From assembly GCF_042679085.1 (NCBI RefSeq), contig NZ_JBHTLQ010000006.1:1-64000 (forward strand): a stretch of DNA of 64,000 bases, in the 5' to 3' direction. Origin of the DNA: Phenylobacterium conjunctum (lineage in GTDB: Bacteria > Pseudomonadota > Alphaproteobacteria > Caulobacterales > Caulobacteraceae). The notes under the pieces are model-generated. The model made no database searches. It was not told the DNA's origin and saw nothing but the letters and a program-made list of their open reading frames with translations. Position numbers and translations under genes: made by a program. Positions 56,890 to 64,000 of the stretch are shown one piece after another; position 1 is the stretch's first letter; the number at the start of each line of letters is the position of its first letter.

Positions 56890-57477
56890 ATGCAAGCCAT
56901 TGCCGCAATCAACAAGGGGTTCCGGGCGCTGCTGGTGCAGGCCGCGACGCCCTACCTCATCGGCGCCGCCGACAACGAGCCGGAGCGCAACACCTACCGC
57001 GCGTTCATGTACGGCCTGGCGCCGGCGGCCGCGATCAGCGACCTCCTGCTGCTGCGAGGGGCCGCCGGCAAGACGATCCGCCTCAAGGCGCTGGCAATCT
57101 CCGGGAGCGCAAGCGCCGCGACCAACATCGGCGTCTATCTGGCGAAGCGCACGGCGGCCCCTACCGGCGGCACACCTACCACTGTGACCCCTGGCGCGGC
57201 CGACAGCACCGATCCGAACCCCGCCGCGACCCTGCAGCACTACGCTTCGGGCGCGCCCACGCCTGGCGCTGGCGCCGTCTTCGACGGGGGCCGCCTCAAC
57301 CTCGCGCCGGCTGCGAACGGCTCCATCGACCGCCTCGTGTTTCAGTACACCTGGCAGAACGACAAGGCGCCGCTGCTGGTGAGCGCGAACGAGTGGTTCG
57401 CCCTCAACTTCAACAGCGCGAACATCTCCGGTGTGGCCGGGGCCGTCGATATCGGCATCGCCTGGACCGAGGAATAG
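56890..57477 (+). CDS. Hypothetical virion protein
   Basis: A 195-aa beta-rich protein (KTIRLKALAISGSASAATNI, GSIDRLVFQYTWQNDKAPLL). SD GGAGGG precedes ATG 56890. Its fold looks like a head-decoration or fibre-like sandwich; no family recognised. Confidence 0.7.
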   Translation: MQAIAAINKGFRALLVQAATPYLIGAADNEPERNTYRAFMYGLAPAAAISDLLLLRGAAGKTIRLKALAISGSASAATNIGVYLAKRTAAPTGGTPTTVTPGAADSTDPNPAATLQHYASGAPTPGAGAVFDGGRLNLAPAANGSIDRLVFQYTWQNDKAPLLVSANEWFALNFNSANISGVAGAVDIGIAWTEE

Positions 57478-57480
57478 CGC

Positions 57481-57942
57481 TTGAGCTGCGTCCTCTTCGC
57501 CCAGGGGGCGCTCTGGGGCGATGGGCGGGCCTGGGGCGGCCGCGGCTGCGCTACGCCGGGCGGGAAGCGCAAGGTGCACCTCCTGCCTGACGGGGCCGCC
57601 GTGGGTATCGTCTCCGGTGTCGTCGGCGAGCCCGAGAAGTTCCTGGCGTGGCTCAAGGCCGGCGGAGACCCCGAGGCGTGGAGGGGCGACAAGCCCGACC
57701 TTCGCGCCCTCGTGCTGCGTCCCGATGGAACGCTGCTGCTCCACGACGACAGCTTGTGGGCAAGCGGCCCGATTGAGGCCGAGCTCTACGCCATCGGCTC
57801 AGGTTCGGACTACGCGCTCGGGGCCATCAGCGCTGGCGCCTCCCCCCTGGAAGCCCTCGCTATAGCCGCCCGCTGGGACGTTAACACCGGCCCGCCCTTC
57901 GCCACAGTCAAGCCGGAGAAGCCCGATGGCCCTGATCGTTGA
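57481..57942 (+). CDS. HslV-like Ntn-hydrolase encoded among head genes
   Basis: A 153-aa protein. The order GDGRA (residues 13-17), GGKRKVHLLPDGAAVGIVSG (with the HslV-type Lys), LYAIGSGSDYALGAISAGAS and EALAIAARWDVNTG closely follows the proteasome-like subunit HslV. The TTG start at 57481 has GAGGA eight bases upstream. Met is followed by Ser, so methionine removal would expose a serine nucleophile, as in the HslV homologue CodW. Its job in the capsid module may be protein processing (inference). Confidence 0.75.
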   Translation: MSCVLFAQGALWGDGRAWGGRGCATPGGKRKVHLLPDGAAVGIVSGVVGEPEKFLAWLKAGGDPEAWRGDKPDLRALVLRPDGTLLLHDDSLWASGPIEAELYAIGSGSDYALGAISAGASPLEALAIAARWDVNTGPPFATVKPEKPDGPDR

Positions 57943-58453
57943 AGACGGCTCGATGGTGGCCGGCGCGGAAAGCTACTGCAGCGTCACCGCGGCCGACACC
58001 TACCACTCCGATAGCGGCAACACGGCCTGGGCGGCCCTCGCCACGGCCGCCAAGGAGCAGGCGCTGCGCAAGGCTACCCGCTACATGCTCGGGGCCTACA
58101 GGCACCGCTGGGCGGGCACCCGCAAGACCACGACGCAGGCCCTCGACTGGCCGCGCTACATGGTCCCGATCCGCGACACGCCGACCTTCCAAGGCACGAA
58201 CCTCGCCTATGTCTCGGCGACCATTGTTCCGACCGAGGTCATTCAGGCCTGCGCCGACCTGGCGCTGACCAATGTGACCGGCGGGGCCCTGGCGTCCGAC
58301 CTGACCTCCCGCGTGCTCCGCGAGAAGGTGGGTGAGATCGAGGTCGAGTATGACCGAGGCTCGCCTCAGTTCACCGTCTATCGCTCCATCGACATGATGC
58401 TGCGCCCCTACCTCAAGAGCGGGGGCAACGGCATCGTGGGGCTGACCCGCTGA
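57926..58453 (+). CDS. Head-tail connector-like protein (DnaT-like/gp6 type)
   Basis: A 175-aa protein. ALIVEDGSMVAGAESYCSVT, then ALRKATRYMLGAYRHRWAGT and LDWPRYMVPIRD, match the 'DnaT-like' proteins seen in siphovirus connectors. It overlaps the HslV-like gene by 17 bases and the next gene by one base. Confidence 0.82.
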   Translation: MALIVEDGSMVAGAESYCSVTAADTYHSDSGNTAWAALATAAKEQALRKATRYMLGAYRHRWAGTRKTTTQALDWPRYMVPIRDTPTFQGTNLAYVSATIVPTEVIQACADLALTNVTGGALASDLTSRVLREKVGEIEVEYDRGSPQFTVYRSIDMMLRPYLKSGGNGIVGLTR

Positions 58454-58875
58454 TGGCTGACTATGACCTTCGCGCCCAAGCTCTCGCGGCCCGGCTGCTC
58501 GCCCCGAAAGCGGCGGGCGGCAAGGGCCAGCAGATCACGCTCGTGCACCAGTCGGCGGGCACCTATGACCCGGCCACGTCCCAGCTGACGGGCGCCGGCG
58601 CCGTGACGCAGATCACCTCAGGCGTGGTGTCCGAGTACAAGGAAAAGAGCCGAGGCGGCCTGCAGCGGATCGACGGCTCCCTGGTGCAGTCTGGCGACCG
58701 GAACATTCGGATCTCGCCGGTCACGGTGGACGGCTCGACCCTGGCGCCCGGCCCCCAGCTCGACGACACCGTGACCTTGGCGACCGGCCAGTCCTACACG
58801 ATCACTCAGGTCTCGATCATCGCTCCGGCCGGCCTGACCCTCTACTATGACTGCAACATCCGCGGGGTGACCTGA
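58453..58875 (+). CDS. Head-closure or stopper-like protein
   Basis: A 140-aa beta-rich protein (GQQITLVHQSAGTYDPATSQ, QSYTITQVSIIAPAGLTLYY). Size and position fit a head-closure (gpFII/gp16-like) protein. Confidence 0.75.
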   Translation: MADYDLRAQALAARLLAPKAAGGKGQQITLVHQSAGTYDPATSQLTGAGAVTQITSGVVSEYKEKSRGGLQRIDGSLVQSGDRNIRISPVTVDGSTLAPGPQLDDTVTLATGQSYTITQVSIIAPAGLTLYYDCNIRGVT

Positions 58876-59267
58876 TGCCCGGCCCGTTCGAGATGGCCCT
58901 TCGCCAGTTCGCCGAGCGGGCAGGGGACAACGCCGACAAGGTGGTGCGCCAGGTTGTGCTGGAGATCGGGAGCCGGCTCATCTACCGATCGCCGGTGGAC
59001 ACCGGCCGTTTCCGGGCCAACTGGTTCTATTCGTTCAACGCCCTGAACCACGCCTCCACCGAGGCGACCGGGGCGACAGCGGTCAACGACATCGATCAGG
59101 TTCCCGGGCGGGCCGCGATGGGCGTGCACTACATCCAGAACAACTTGCCCTACGCGATGGCGCTGGAGCGGGGGCACTCGCCCCAGGCGCCCGGCGGGCT
59201 GGTGGGCATCACCGTCGCTGAGTTCGACGGCATCGTGGATCGAGCGGCGGCGGAGGTGCAGCGATGA
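58875..59267 (+). CDS. Tail-completion protein, HK97 gp10-like
   Basis: A 130-aa protein. VLEIGSRLIYRSPVDTGRFR and YAMALERGHSPQAPGGLVGI are landmarks of the HK97 gp10 family. It joins head and tail. Confidence 0.83.
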   Translation: MPGPFEMALRQFAERAGDNADKVVRQVVLEIGSRLIYRSPVDTGRFRANWFYSFNALNHASTEATGATAVNDIDQVPGRAAMGVHYIQNNLPYAMALERGHSPQAPGGLVGITVAEFDGIVDRAAAEVQR

Positions 59268-59668
59268 GCCTTTTGATCGTCCGCCAGCAGCTTGAGCAAG
59301 CCCTCGACGCCATCACGCCCAAGATCGACACCGCCTGGGAGAACGTCTTCTACGTCCCCACCAAGGGCGTGCCGTTCCAGCGCGTGCAGCTGTTCTACGG
59401 CGAGCCCGAGAACCCCACGATGGACGGGTTCTATCGCGACGTCGGGTTTCTGCAGTCGACCCTCTACTACCCCCTGCAGTCAGGGCCCGGTGACGCGATC
59501 ACGCGGGCCCAGCTGCTCCGCACCACCTTCTATCGCGGGCGATCCTTCGTGAGCGGCAAGATCACGACCGTGATCAAGGGCACCGCCCAGCGCCTGCCCT
59601 CCATCGTCGAGGACGACCGCTTTCTCGTCCCCGTCCGCGTCCCGTTCTTCGCGAACGTCCTGCCCTAG
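59264..59668 (+). CDS. Tail terminator (DUF4128)
   Basis: A 134-aa protein. IDTAWENVFYVPTKGVPFQR and FYRDVGFLQSTLYYPLQSGP fit DUF4128, placed as tail terminator in siphoviruses. Coupled to gp10-like gene by ATGA overlap. Confidence 0.82.
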   Translation: MSLLIVRQQLEQALDAITPKIDTAWENVFYVPTKGVPFQRVQLFYGEPENPTMDGFYRDVGFLQSTLYYPLQSGPGDAITRAQLLRTTFYRGRSFVSGKITTVIKGTAQRLPSIVEDDRFLVPVRVPFFANVLP

Positions 59669-59722
59669 ACCACGGCCCGCCACGGCCGCCTCTCCACCTC
59701 CCTGACATGATCGGAGATACCG

Positions 59723-60961
59723 ATGCCCATTGCTGTTGGCGTCCGTAAAACAGTCGCGTTCAAGAAGCAGTCCGCCCTCGGCACGCCGGCCACCGGCGGC
59801 GCTGCAACCGGCCAATATCTGCGCCGCGTCGAGTCTGGCCTCGACCTCGGGAAGCAGACCTTCCGCTCCAAGGAAATCCTGCCCTCGCAGCAGCGTCGGG
59901 ACTTCCGGCATGGCGTCCGCTCGGTGAGCGGCGAGCTCAAGGGCGAGCTTTCGGTCGGCGGCTACCAGTCGTTCTTCGAGAGCCTGCTGCGCCAGAACGT
60001 CCAGACCGCCGCCACCACGGGCGCGCTGACCAACGTGACCGCCGCCGTCACCGTGGCGCCGGCCGGCACCTTCACCCGCGCGGCCGGCTCGTTCCTGACG
60101 GACGGCTTCAAGATCGGCGACGTGATCAACTGGACCGGCTGGGCCACGACCGGCACGCCGAACAACAACCACTACATGCTGATCACGGCCCTGACCGCGA
60201 CCGTGATGACCGTCATGCCGCTAGATGGTGTCTCGGTCGGCGCTAAGGCCGCGGGCGATAGCGTCACCTGCGTTCTGGTCGGCAAGAAGACCTGGACGCC
60301 GGCCGCCGCCGGCTCCCAGACCCGCGACTACTACACCATCGAGCACTTCTTCAGCGACATCAGCCAGTCCGAACTGTTCACCGACTGTGTGATCGCCGGC
60401 GCGAAGCTCGATATCACCCCGAACGACATGGCCGGGGTGGCCTGGAACGTCATGGGCCTGAACATGACGACCAACACCTCCGCCTACTTCACCTCGCCGA
60501 CCGCGGCATCGACCGGCTCGATCCTGGCGGGCGTGAACGGCCTGATCATGCTGCAGGGCCAGACCGTGGGGCTCGTGACCGGCCTGTCGATCGATATCGA
60601 GGGCTCCTTCACCGCCCCCGATGGCGTGGTCGGCAAGAACGTCGCTCCCGACATCTTCCCAGGCGGCCTGGACGTCACCGGCGAGGCCAAGGTCTACTTC
60701 CTCGACGGCACCTACCGCGACCTGTTCCTGAACGAGACCGAAGCCTCGATGGCCGTGGTCCTGACGGGGAACAACACCGCGGCTCCGCCCTTCACCGCCT
60801 TCGTCATGAGCCGCATCAAGTTCGGCGGCGCCGAGAAGGACGATGGCGAGAAGGGCCTGATGCTGACCCTGCCGTTCACCGCCCTGGAAAACATCAACGG
60901 CGGCGCGGCCCTGGCCGACCTGCAAACCACCATCAGCGTGCAGGACAGCCTGTTCACCTAA
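59723..60961 (+). CDS. Major tail tube protein
   Basis: A 412-aa protein. The first half (FKKQSALGTPATGGAATGQY ... FRHGVRSVSGELKGELSVGG) and the SIDIEGSFTAPDGVVGKNVA/DIFPGGLDVTGEAKVYF end follow phage tail-tube proteins. Length is large because of an inserted beta domain in the middle. Confidence 0.85.
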   Translation: MPIAVGVRKTVAFKKQSALGTPATGGAATGQYLRRVESGLDLGKQTFRSKEILPSQQRRDFRHGVRSVSGELKGELSVGGYQSFFESLLRQNVQTAATTGALTNVTAAVTVAPAGTFTRAAGSFLTDGFKIGDVINWTGWATTGTPNNNHYMLITALTATVMTVMPLDGVSVGAKAAGDSVTCVLVGKKTWTPAAAGSQTRDYYTIEHFFSDISQSELFTDCVIAGAKLDITPNDMAGVAWNVMGLNMTTNTSAYFTSPTAASTGSILAGVNGLIMLQGQTVGLVTGLSIDIEGSFTAPDGVVGKNVAPDIFPGGLDVTGEAKVYFLDGTYRDLFLNETEASMAVVLTGNNTAAPPFTAFVMSRIKFGGAEKDDGEKGLMLTLPFTALENINGGAALADLQTTISVQDSLFT

Positions 60962-61022
60962 GCTAGACGCTGATCGGCCCGAAGAAGCGCCGACACAGCC
61001 TTACCTCCCCCACCAACTTAAC

Positions 61023-61048
61023 GGGCGGGTCGCACCCGTCCGCCTTTT
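61023..61048 (+). terminator. Intrinsic terminator after the tail tube gene
   Basis: GGGCGGGT-CGC-ACCCGTCC is an 8-bp stem with one G-U pair, followed by GCCTTTT. It should partly reduce transcription into the chaperone and tape-measure genes, keeping tail tube in excess. Confidence 0.6.
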
Positions 61049-61062
61049 CAGAAGGCTACCCC

Positions 61063-61488
61063 ATGCCCATCAAGACCGGCATCTCGCTCAAGGCCCTGGA
61101 CGCCCGCCAGCACTCCGAGACCCCCTTCGTCTTCGAGTACAGCTACCCGGACGGCTCGTCCTCGGGGATCAAGTTCCACGTCATCGGCGCCCAGGCTCGG
61201 GCCGCCCAGGAGGTGACGAACCGCCTCGTGAACGAGCGCCGCCGCATGGATCAGGCGAGGGCCGCCACCAGCGGCGCGCGGGGCGAAGAGTTCACGCCTA
61301 TCGAGCAGGATATCCGCTTCGCCCAGCAACTGGCCGCCTCGCGCCTCGTGGGCTGGGAAGGCATCGACGAGACCTTCACCCCTGACCTCGCCCTGCAGCT
61401 TTGCGAGGGCAACCCCGACATTGCCCAGGAGATCCTGAGGCAATCGAACAACCTCGCCAATTTTATGAATCGCTCGTCTCCGAACTGA
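61063..61488 (+). CDS. Tail assembly chaperone, gpG-like
   Basis: A 141-aa protein (ALDARQHSETPFVFEYSYPD, EEFTPIEQDIRFAQQLAASR). It stands between tube and tape-measure genes as lambda gpG does. Near its end, at AATTTTATG (61459-61467), a -1 slip would carry ribosomes into the overlapping frame that encodes the T part. Confidence 0.83.
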   Translation: MPIKTGISLKALDARQHSETPFVFEYSYPDGSSSGIKFHVIGAQARAAQEVTNRLVNERRRMDQARAATSGARGEEFTPIEQDIRFAQQLAASRLVGWEGIDETFTPDLALQLCEGNPDIAQEILRQSNNLANFMNRSSPN

Positions 61489-61847
61489 TCGCCTTCGCGA
61501 AGTCGGAGTTCGAGCTCGGGGCCGTGGAGAGCGACGGCGCCACGCTCCGCCAGCACCTCGAGGTGGTGGTGAAGCGGTTCGGGATCATCCCGCCCGAGCT
61601 CGCCCAGGCGCCCAAGTGCCCCCCGATGGCGGCGCACGTCTGGCGCTACTTCAGCGACCTCAGTCGCGGCCGGCCTGTGACCGAGTTCGGCGAGGGGCGC
61701 ATAACCCGCCTCGATATCCGCCTCTGGGAAGAAGACGAGGGCCTGATCCTCGAACCCTGGGAACGCCGAGCGATCCTGCTGCTGGACGAGATCTACCTCA
61801 CCCGCCCGACCAGGGCGCCAGCGGCGCCGACGCCGCCACCCTCATAG
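61063..61847 (+). CDS. Tail assembly chaperone fusion gpGT-like, made by -1 frameshift
   Basis: The second frame (open from upstream to 61847) has no usable start codon of its own. Its natural continuation begins at FYESLVSELIAFAKSEFELG, which directly follows the slip site CAATTTTATG when ribosomes move back one base. The extension carries a helical part and an acidic DIRLWEEDEGLILEP segment. The longer product should recruit the tube protein to the tape-measure protein, as in lambda. Confidence 0.72.
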
Positions 61848-61865
61848 CCCGCGAAGGGAGACGAG

Positions 61866-64000
61866 ATGCCCGATATCGCCTCTCTGGTCGTCAAGGTGGA
61901 CGCGACCCAAGCCCAAGGCGCCAGCGCGGCCCTGGAGCGGGTCGCGGCGGCCGGTGGGCGGGCCGAAGCGCAAGCCGGCCGCCTTGGTAGCTCCAGCGCC
62001 CGAGCGGCCTCCAGCCTCGCCGAAATGGGCCAGGCCGTCCGCGAGGCTGACGCTGCCATGAGCGAGATGGTGCGCGAGACCGCACGGGTCGTGCAGGCCC
62101 AGACCGAGATCGCCACCGGCTGGGAGGGGGTTGCCGCGGCCTGGCACGAGAACGACTTCGTGCGCGAGTATCAGACCGCGACCGGCGCGCTCGACAAGAG
62201 CCGTGGCGCGGCGAAGCTGACCGCGAACGAGATGCTGAACCTCTCGCGCCAGTTCTCCGACATCGGCGTCACCGCAGCGATGGGCATGAACCCGCTCATG
62301 ATCCTGGTGCAGCAGGGCCCCCAGATCGCCGACACGCTGTCCCTGGCGGCGCAGCGCGGCGTCTCGGCTTCTGAGGCGTTCAAGATCATGGCCGCCGAGG
62401 CCTGGGGCGCCGTGGCCCCCATAGCGCCCTTCGTGGCCGGCGCGGCGGCCCTGGCGGCCGTGCTGGGCGGCGGCCTGCTGATCGCGACCCACGAGATCAA
62501 CAAGGCCAACGGCGACCTCACCAAGGGCCTCGGGCTCACCGAAAAGCAGATGGAGAAGGTCAAGAACAAGGGCGTCACGATGGGTGACGTGCTGAAGGGG
62601 ACCTTCAAGTACGTCGCCGAGAGCCTGTCCCGCGAGTTCGCGCCGCAACTGGAGTGGATGCACAAGGCCCTGAGCGCGACCTATCAGTTCATGCTCAACG
62701 CCACGAAGGCGGCGATCTCCGCCATCGTCGGGGCCTGGGGCGGGGTAGGGGCCGCCATCTCCGCCGCCTTCAAGGGTCAGGACATGGGGGTGGCGTTCGT
62801 CGAGGGCTATCAGAAGGCCGTCGCGGGCCTGCCCAAGATGTACGCCGACCTCAGCGCCTCCATCGTCGGCGTGGCGCAGGCCAGGATCAAGGAAGAGGCC
62901 GGCACGTCCAAGGCGACCAAGGCGCTCAAGGACCACACGAAGGCGGTCAAGGAAGCCGTCGCGGCCAACGGCAACCTGGTCGATGGGATCGTCGAAGCCG
63001 ATATGTCCAAGGCCCACTGGATGATCGATGAGATCAAGGTGGCGTCCGTGGATGGCCTGTCCAACATCGCCGCGCAGGCCAGCAAGTCCTGGGGCGAAGC
63101 GATGACAAACGACGAGGCGGCGTTCAACGCCAGCCTCGACGGCATGAAGGACAGCTTCAGGAACTTCTTCGAGCAGATCGTGGTCGAGGGGAAGGCCAAC
63201 TGGAAGTCCCTGCTCGGGTCGCTGCTGAACAACTGGCAGGCCGCCTTCGAGAAGATGCAGACCTCCACCGGGCTCCTGAGCAAGGGCCTCGGCCTGGTGG
63301 TCTCGTCCCTCGGCAAGGCCGCCGGGTCCGTCTCCACGTCGGTCGGAACGGCTATCGGCCAGGCCGCGGGCCTGGGCACCGGCAACGGGACGGCCGACAT
63401 GCTGCTCGGGGTTGGCGGCGCCGCCGTGGGGACGATGTTTGCCGGCACGTCGGCCAACCTCGCCCTGGCTGGAACTGTCGGCACGGCCCTGGGCGCCGGA
63501 ACTTTGGGCGCTGGTGTCGCCACGCTTCTATCGTCCGCCGCCGTCCTTGGGCCCATCGCAGCTATCGCCGCGCTGGCGGTCGGCACGCTTTTCAAGTCCA
63601 AGCCCTCGAACAACGGCGCCCTGGCCACCTTCAACGGTGACACCTTCGATATCTCGGGGAGCAAGCGCACCGACGAGACTACCCAGATGGCCCAGGCCGC
63701 GGCCAACGGCATCCTGCAGGGGCAATCCATCCTGCAGGCCGCCGGCATCAAGCTCGCGACCACGGTCAAGTCCATCGATATCGGCACCCGCGACGCTACC
63801 GACATCATCCTGTCGGATGGCCGAGCCCTGACTTCGGCCGTGGGCGACGCGGCCGCGGCCGCCGAGACCGCGCTGAAGGGCATCCTGCAAGGCGCGACCT
63901 ACGCCTCTGACGCCCAGAAGAAGCTGGTCGAGAGCATGCTCGCGGCCGGCAAGGGCTTCGACGCCATCGCTCAAAGCCTGCAGGACTACCAGGCCGCCCA
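61866..64000 (+). CDS. Tail tape-measure protein (cut by window end)
   Basis: ATG 61866 is open to the window end, at least 711 codons. PDIASLVVKVDATQAQGASA and the LTANEMLNLSRQFSDIGVTA/AMGMNPLMILVQQGPQIADT region are the lambda-type tape-measure landmarks. Hydrophobic segments include APIAPFVAGAAALAAVLGGG and a Gly/Ala-rich stretch near residues 500-575. It sets tail length and takes part in DNA entry. Confidence 0.93.
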   Translation, partial: MPDIASLVVKVDATQAQGASAALERVAAAGGRAEAQAGRLGSSSARAASSLAEMGQAVREADAAMSEMVRETARVVQAQTEIATGWEGVAAAWHENDFVREYQTATGALDKSRGAAKLTANEMLNLSRQFSDIGVTAAMGMNPLMILVQQGPQIADTLSLAAQRGVSASEAFKIMAAEAWGAVAPIAPFVAGAAALAAVLGGGLLIATHEINKANGDLTKGLGLTEKQMEKVKNKGVTMGDVLKGTFKYVAESLSREFAPQLEWMHKALSATYQFMLNATKAAISAIVGAWGGVGAAISAAFKGQDMGVAFVEGYQKAVAGLPKMYADLSASIVGVAQARIKEEAGTSKATKALKDHTKAVKEAVAANGNLVDGIVEADMSKAHWMIDEIKVASVDGLSNIAAQASKSWGEAMTNDEAAFNASLDGMKDSFRNFFEQIVVEGKANWKSLLGSLLNNWQAAFEKMQTSTGLLSKGLGLVVSSLGKAAGSVSTSVGTAIGQAAGLGTGNGTADMLLGVGGAAVGTMFAGTSANLALAGTVGTALGAGTLGAGVATLLSSAAVLGPIAAIAALAVGTLFKSKPSNNGALATFNGDTFDISGSKRTDETTQMAQAAANGILQGQSILQAAGIKLATTVKSIDIGTRDATDIILSDGRALTSAVGDAAAAAETALKGILQGATYASDAQKKLVESMLAAGKGFDAIAQSLQDYQAA

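Noticed and set aside
62810..63883. 357-codon minus-strand frame
   Set aside because: Ala/Ser/Arg-rich shadow of the tape-measure gene.

Overview
The window is GC-rich with strongly GC-biased third codon positions. It carries gene families typical of Alphaproteobacteria of the Caulobacter/Phenylobacterium type: a beta-methylmalyl-CoA lyase-like protein, a DUF3604 protein, an AcrB-like pump and a SciP-like DUF1153 protein. The genus is an inference from protein character, not from a marker gene. No rRNA, tRNA or CRISPR array was found.

Host chromosome (1 to about 22,000). After the tail of an unknown gene come an Atm1-like ABC exporter and a TetR-NUDIX pair. Divergent from that pair is a tightly overlapped operon: DsbA-fold isomerase, SDR, hotdog thioesterase and Bcr/CflA-type MFS pump. 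Then follow a small membrane protein with an XRE regulator behind two palindromic operator-like sites, an SRPBCC-ArsR pair, and an RND efflux pair. Next are a glyoxalase I, a TPR-sulfotransferase, and a hydratase and a CoA-ester lyase facing each other across a large inverted repeat. The segment ends with a leftward operon of DUF3604 protein, membrane-anchored prolyl isomerase and HupE-like permease.

Prophage (about 22,300 to beyond the window end). A P4-type tyrosine integrase marks the left edge; the right end lies outside. The layout is lambdoid. A leftward early operon of about 13.4 kb (36,868 down to 23,491) consists of many small, mostly 1-11 bp overlapping genes. They include RecT, a RecE-like exonuclease, an HNH-like protein, an XRE regulator, a cytosine methyltransferase, two Lar-like anti-restriction proteins, a SLOG/DUF2493 protein, a SciP-like protein and an excisionase-like protein. 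The immunity region (36,870-39,555) has an S24 repressor, a Cro-like protein, and two promoters each carrying three copies of one 17-bp operator.

Rightward genes follow in order. The replication block has a VRR-NUC nuclease, a lone LexA-type DNA-binding domain, a GP88-like protein, DnaB and a DUF1376 protein. The packaging and head block has small and large terminase, DUF4055 portal, MuF-like protein, scaffold, P22-type coat and an HslV-like Ntn hydrolase. The tail block has head-tail connectors, a tail tube, a G/GT chaperone pair joined by a probable -1 frameshift, and a tape-measure protein cut by the window end. The siphovirus-type tail genes, intact repressor and absence of visible frame-breaks suggest a complete, possibly inducible prophage.

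The most notable points are: a second long reading frame inside the methyltransferase gene that itself looks like a recurring phage protein; the two-sided six-operator switch; the phage SciP-like protein; the phage HslV-like protein with a predicted N-terminal serine; and the DUF3604/isomerase/HupE operon on the host side.
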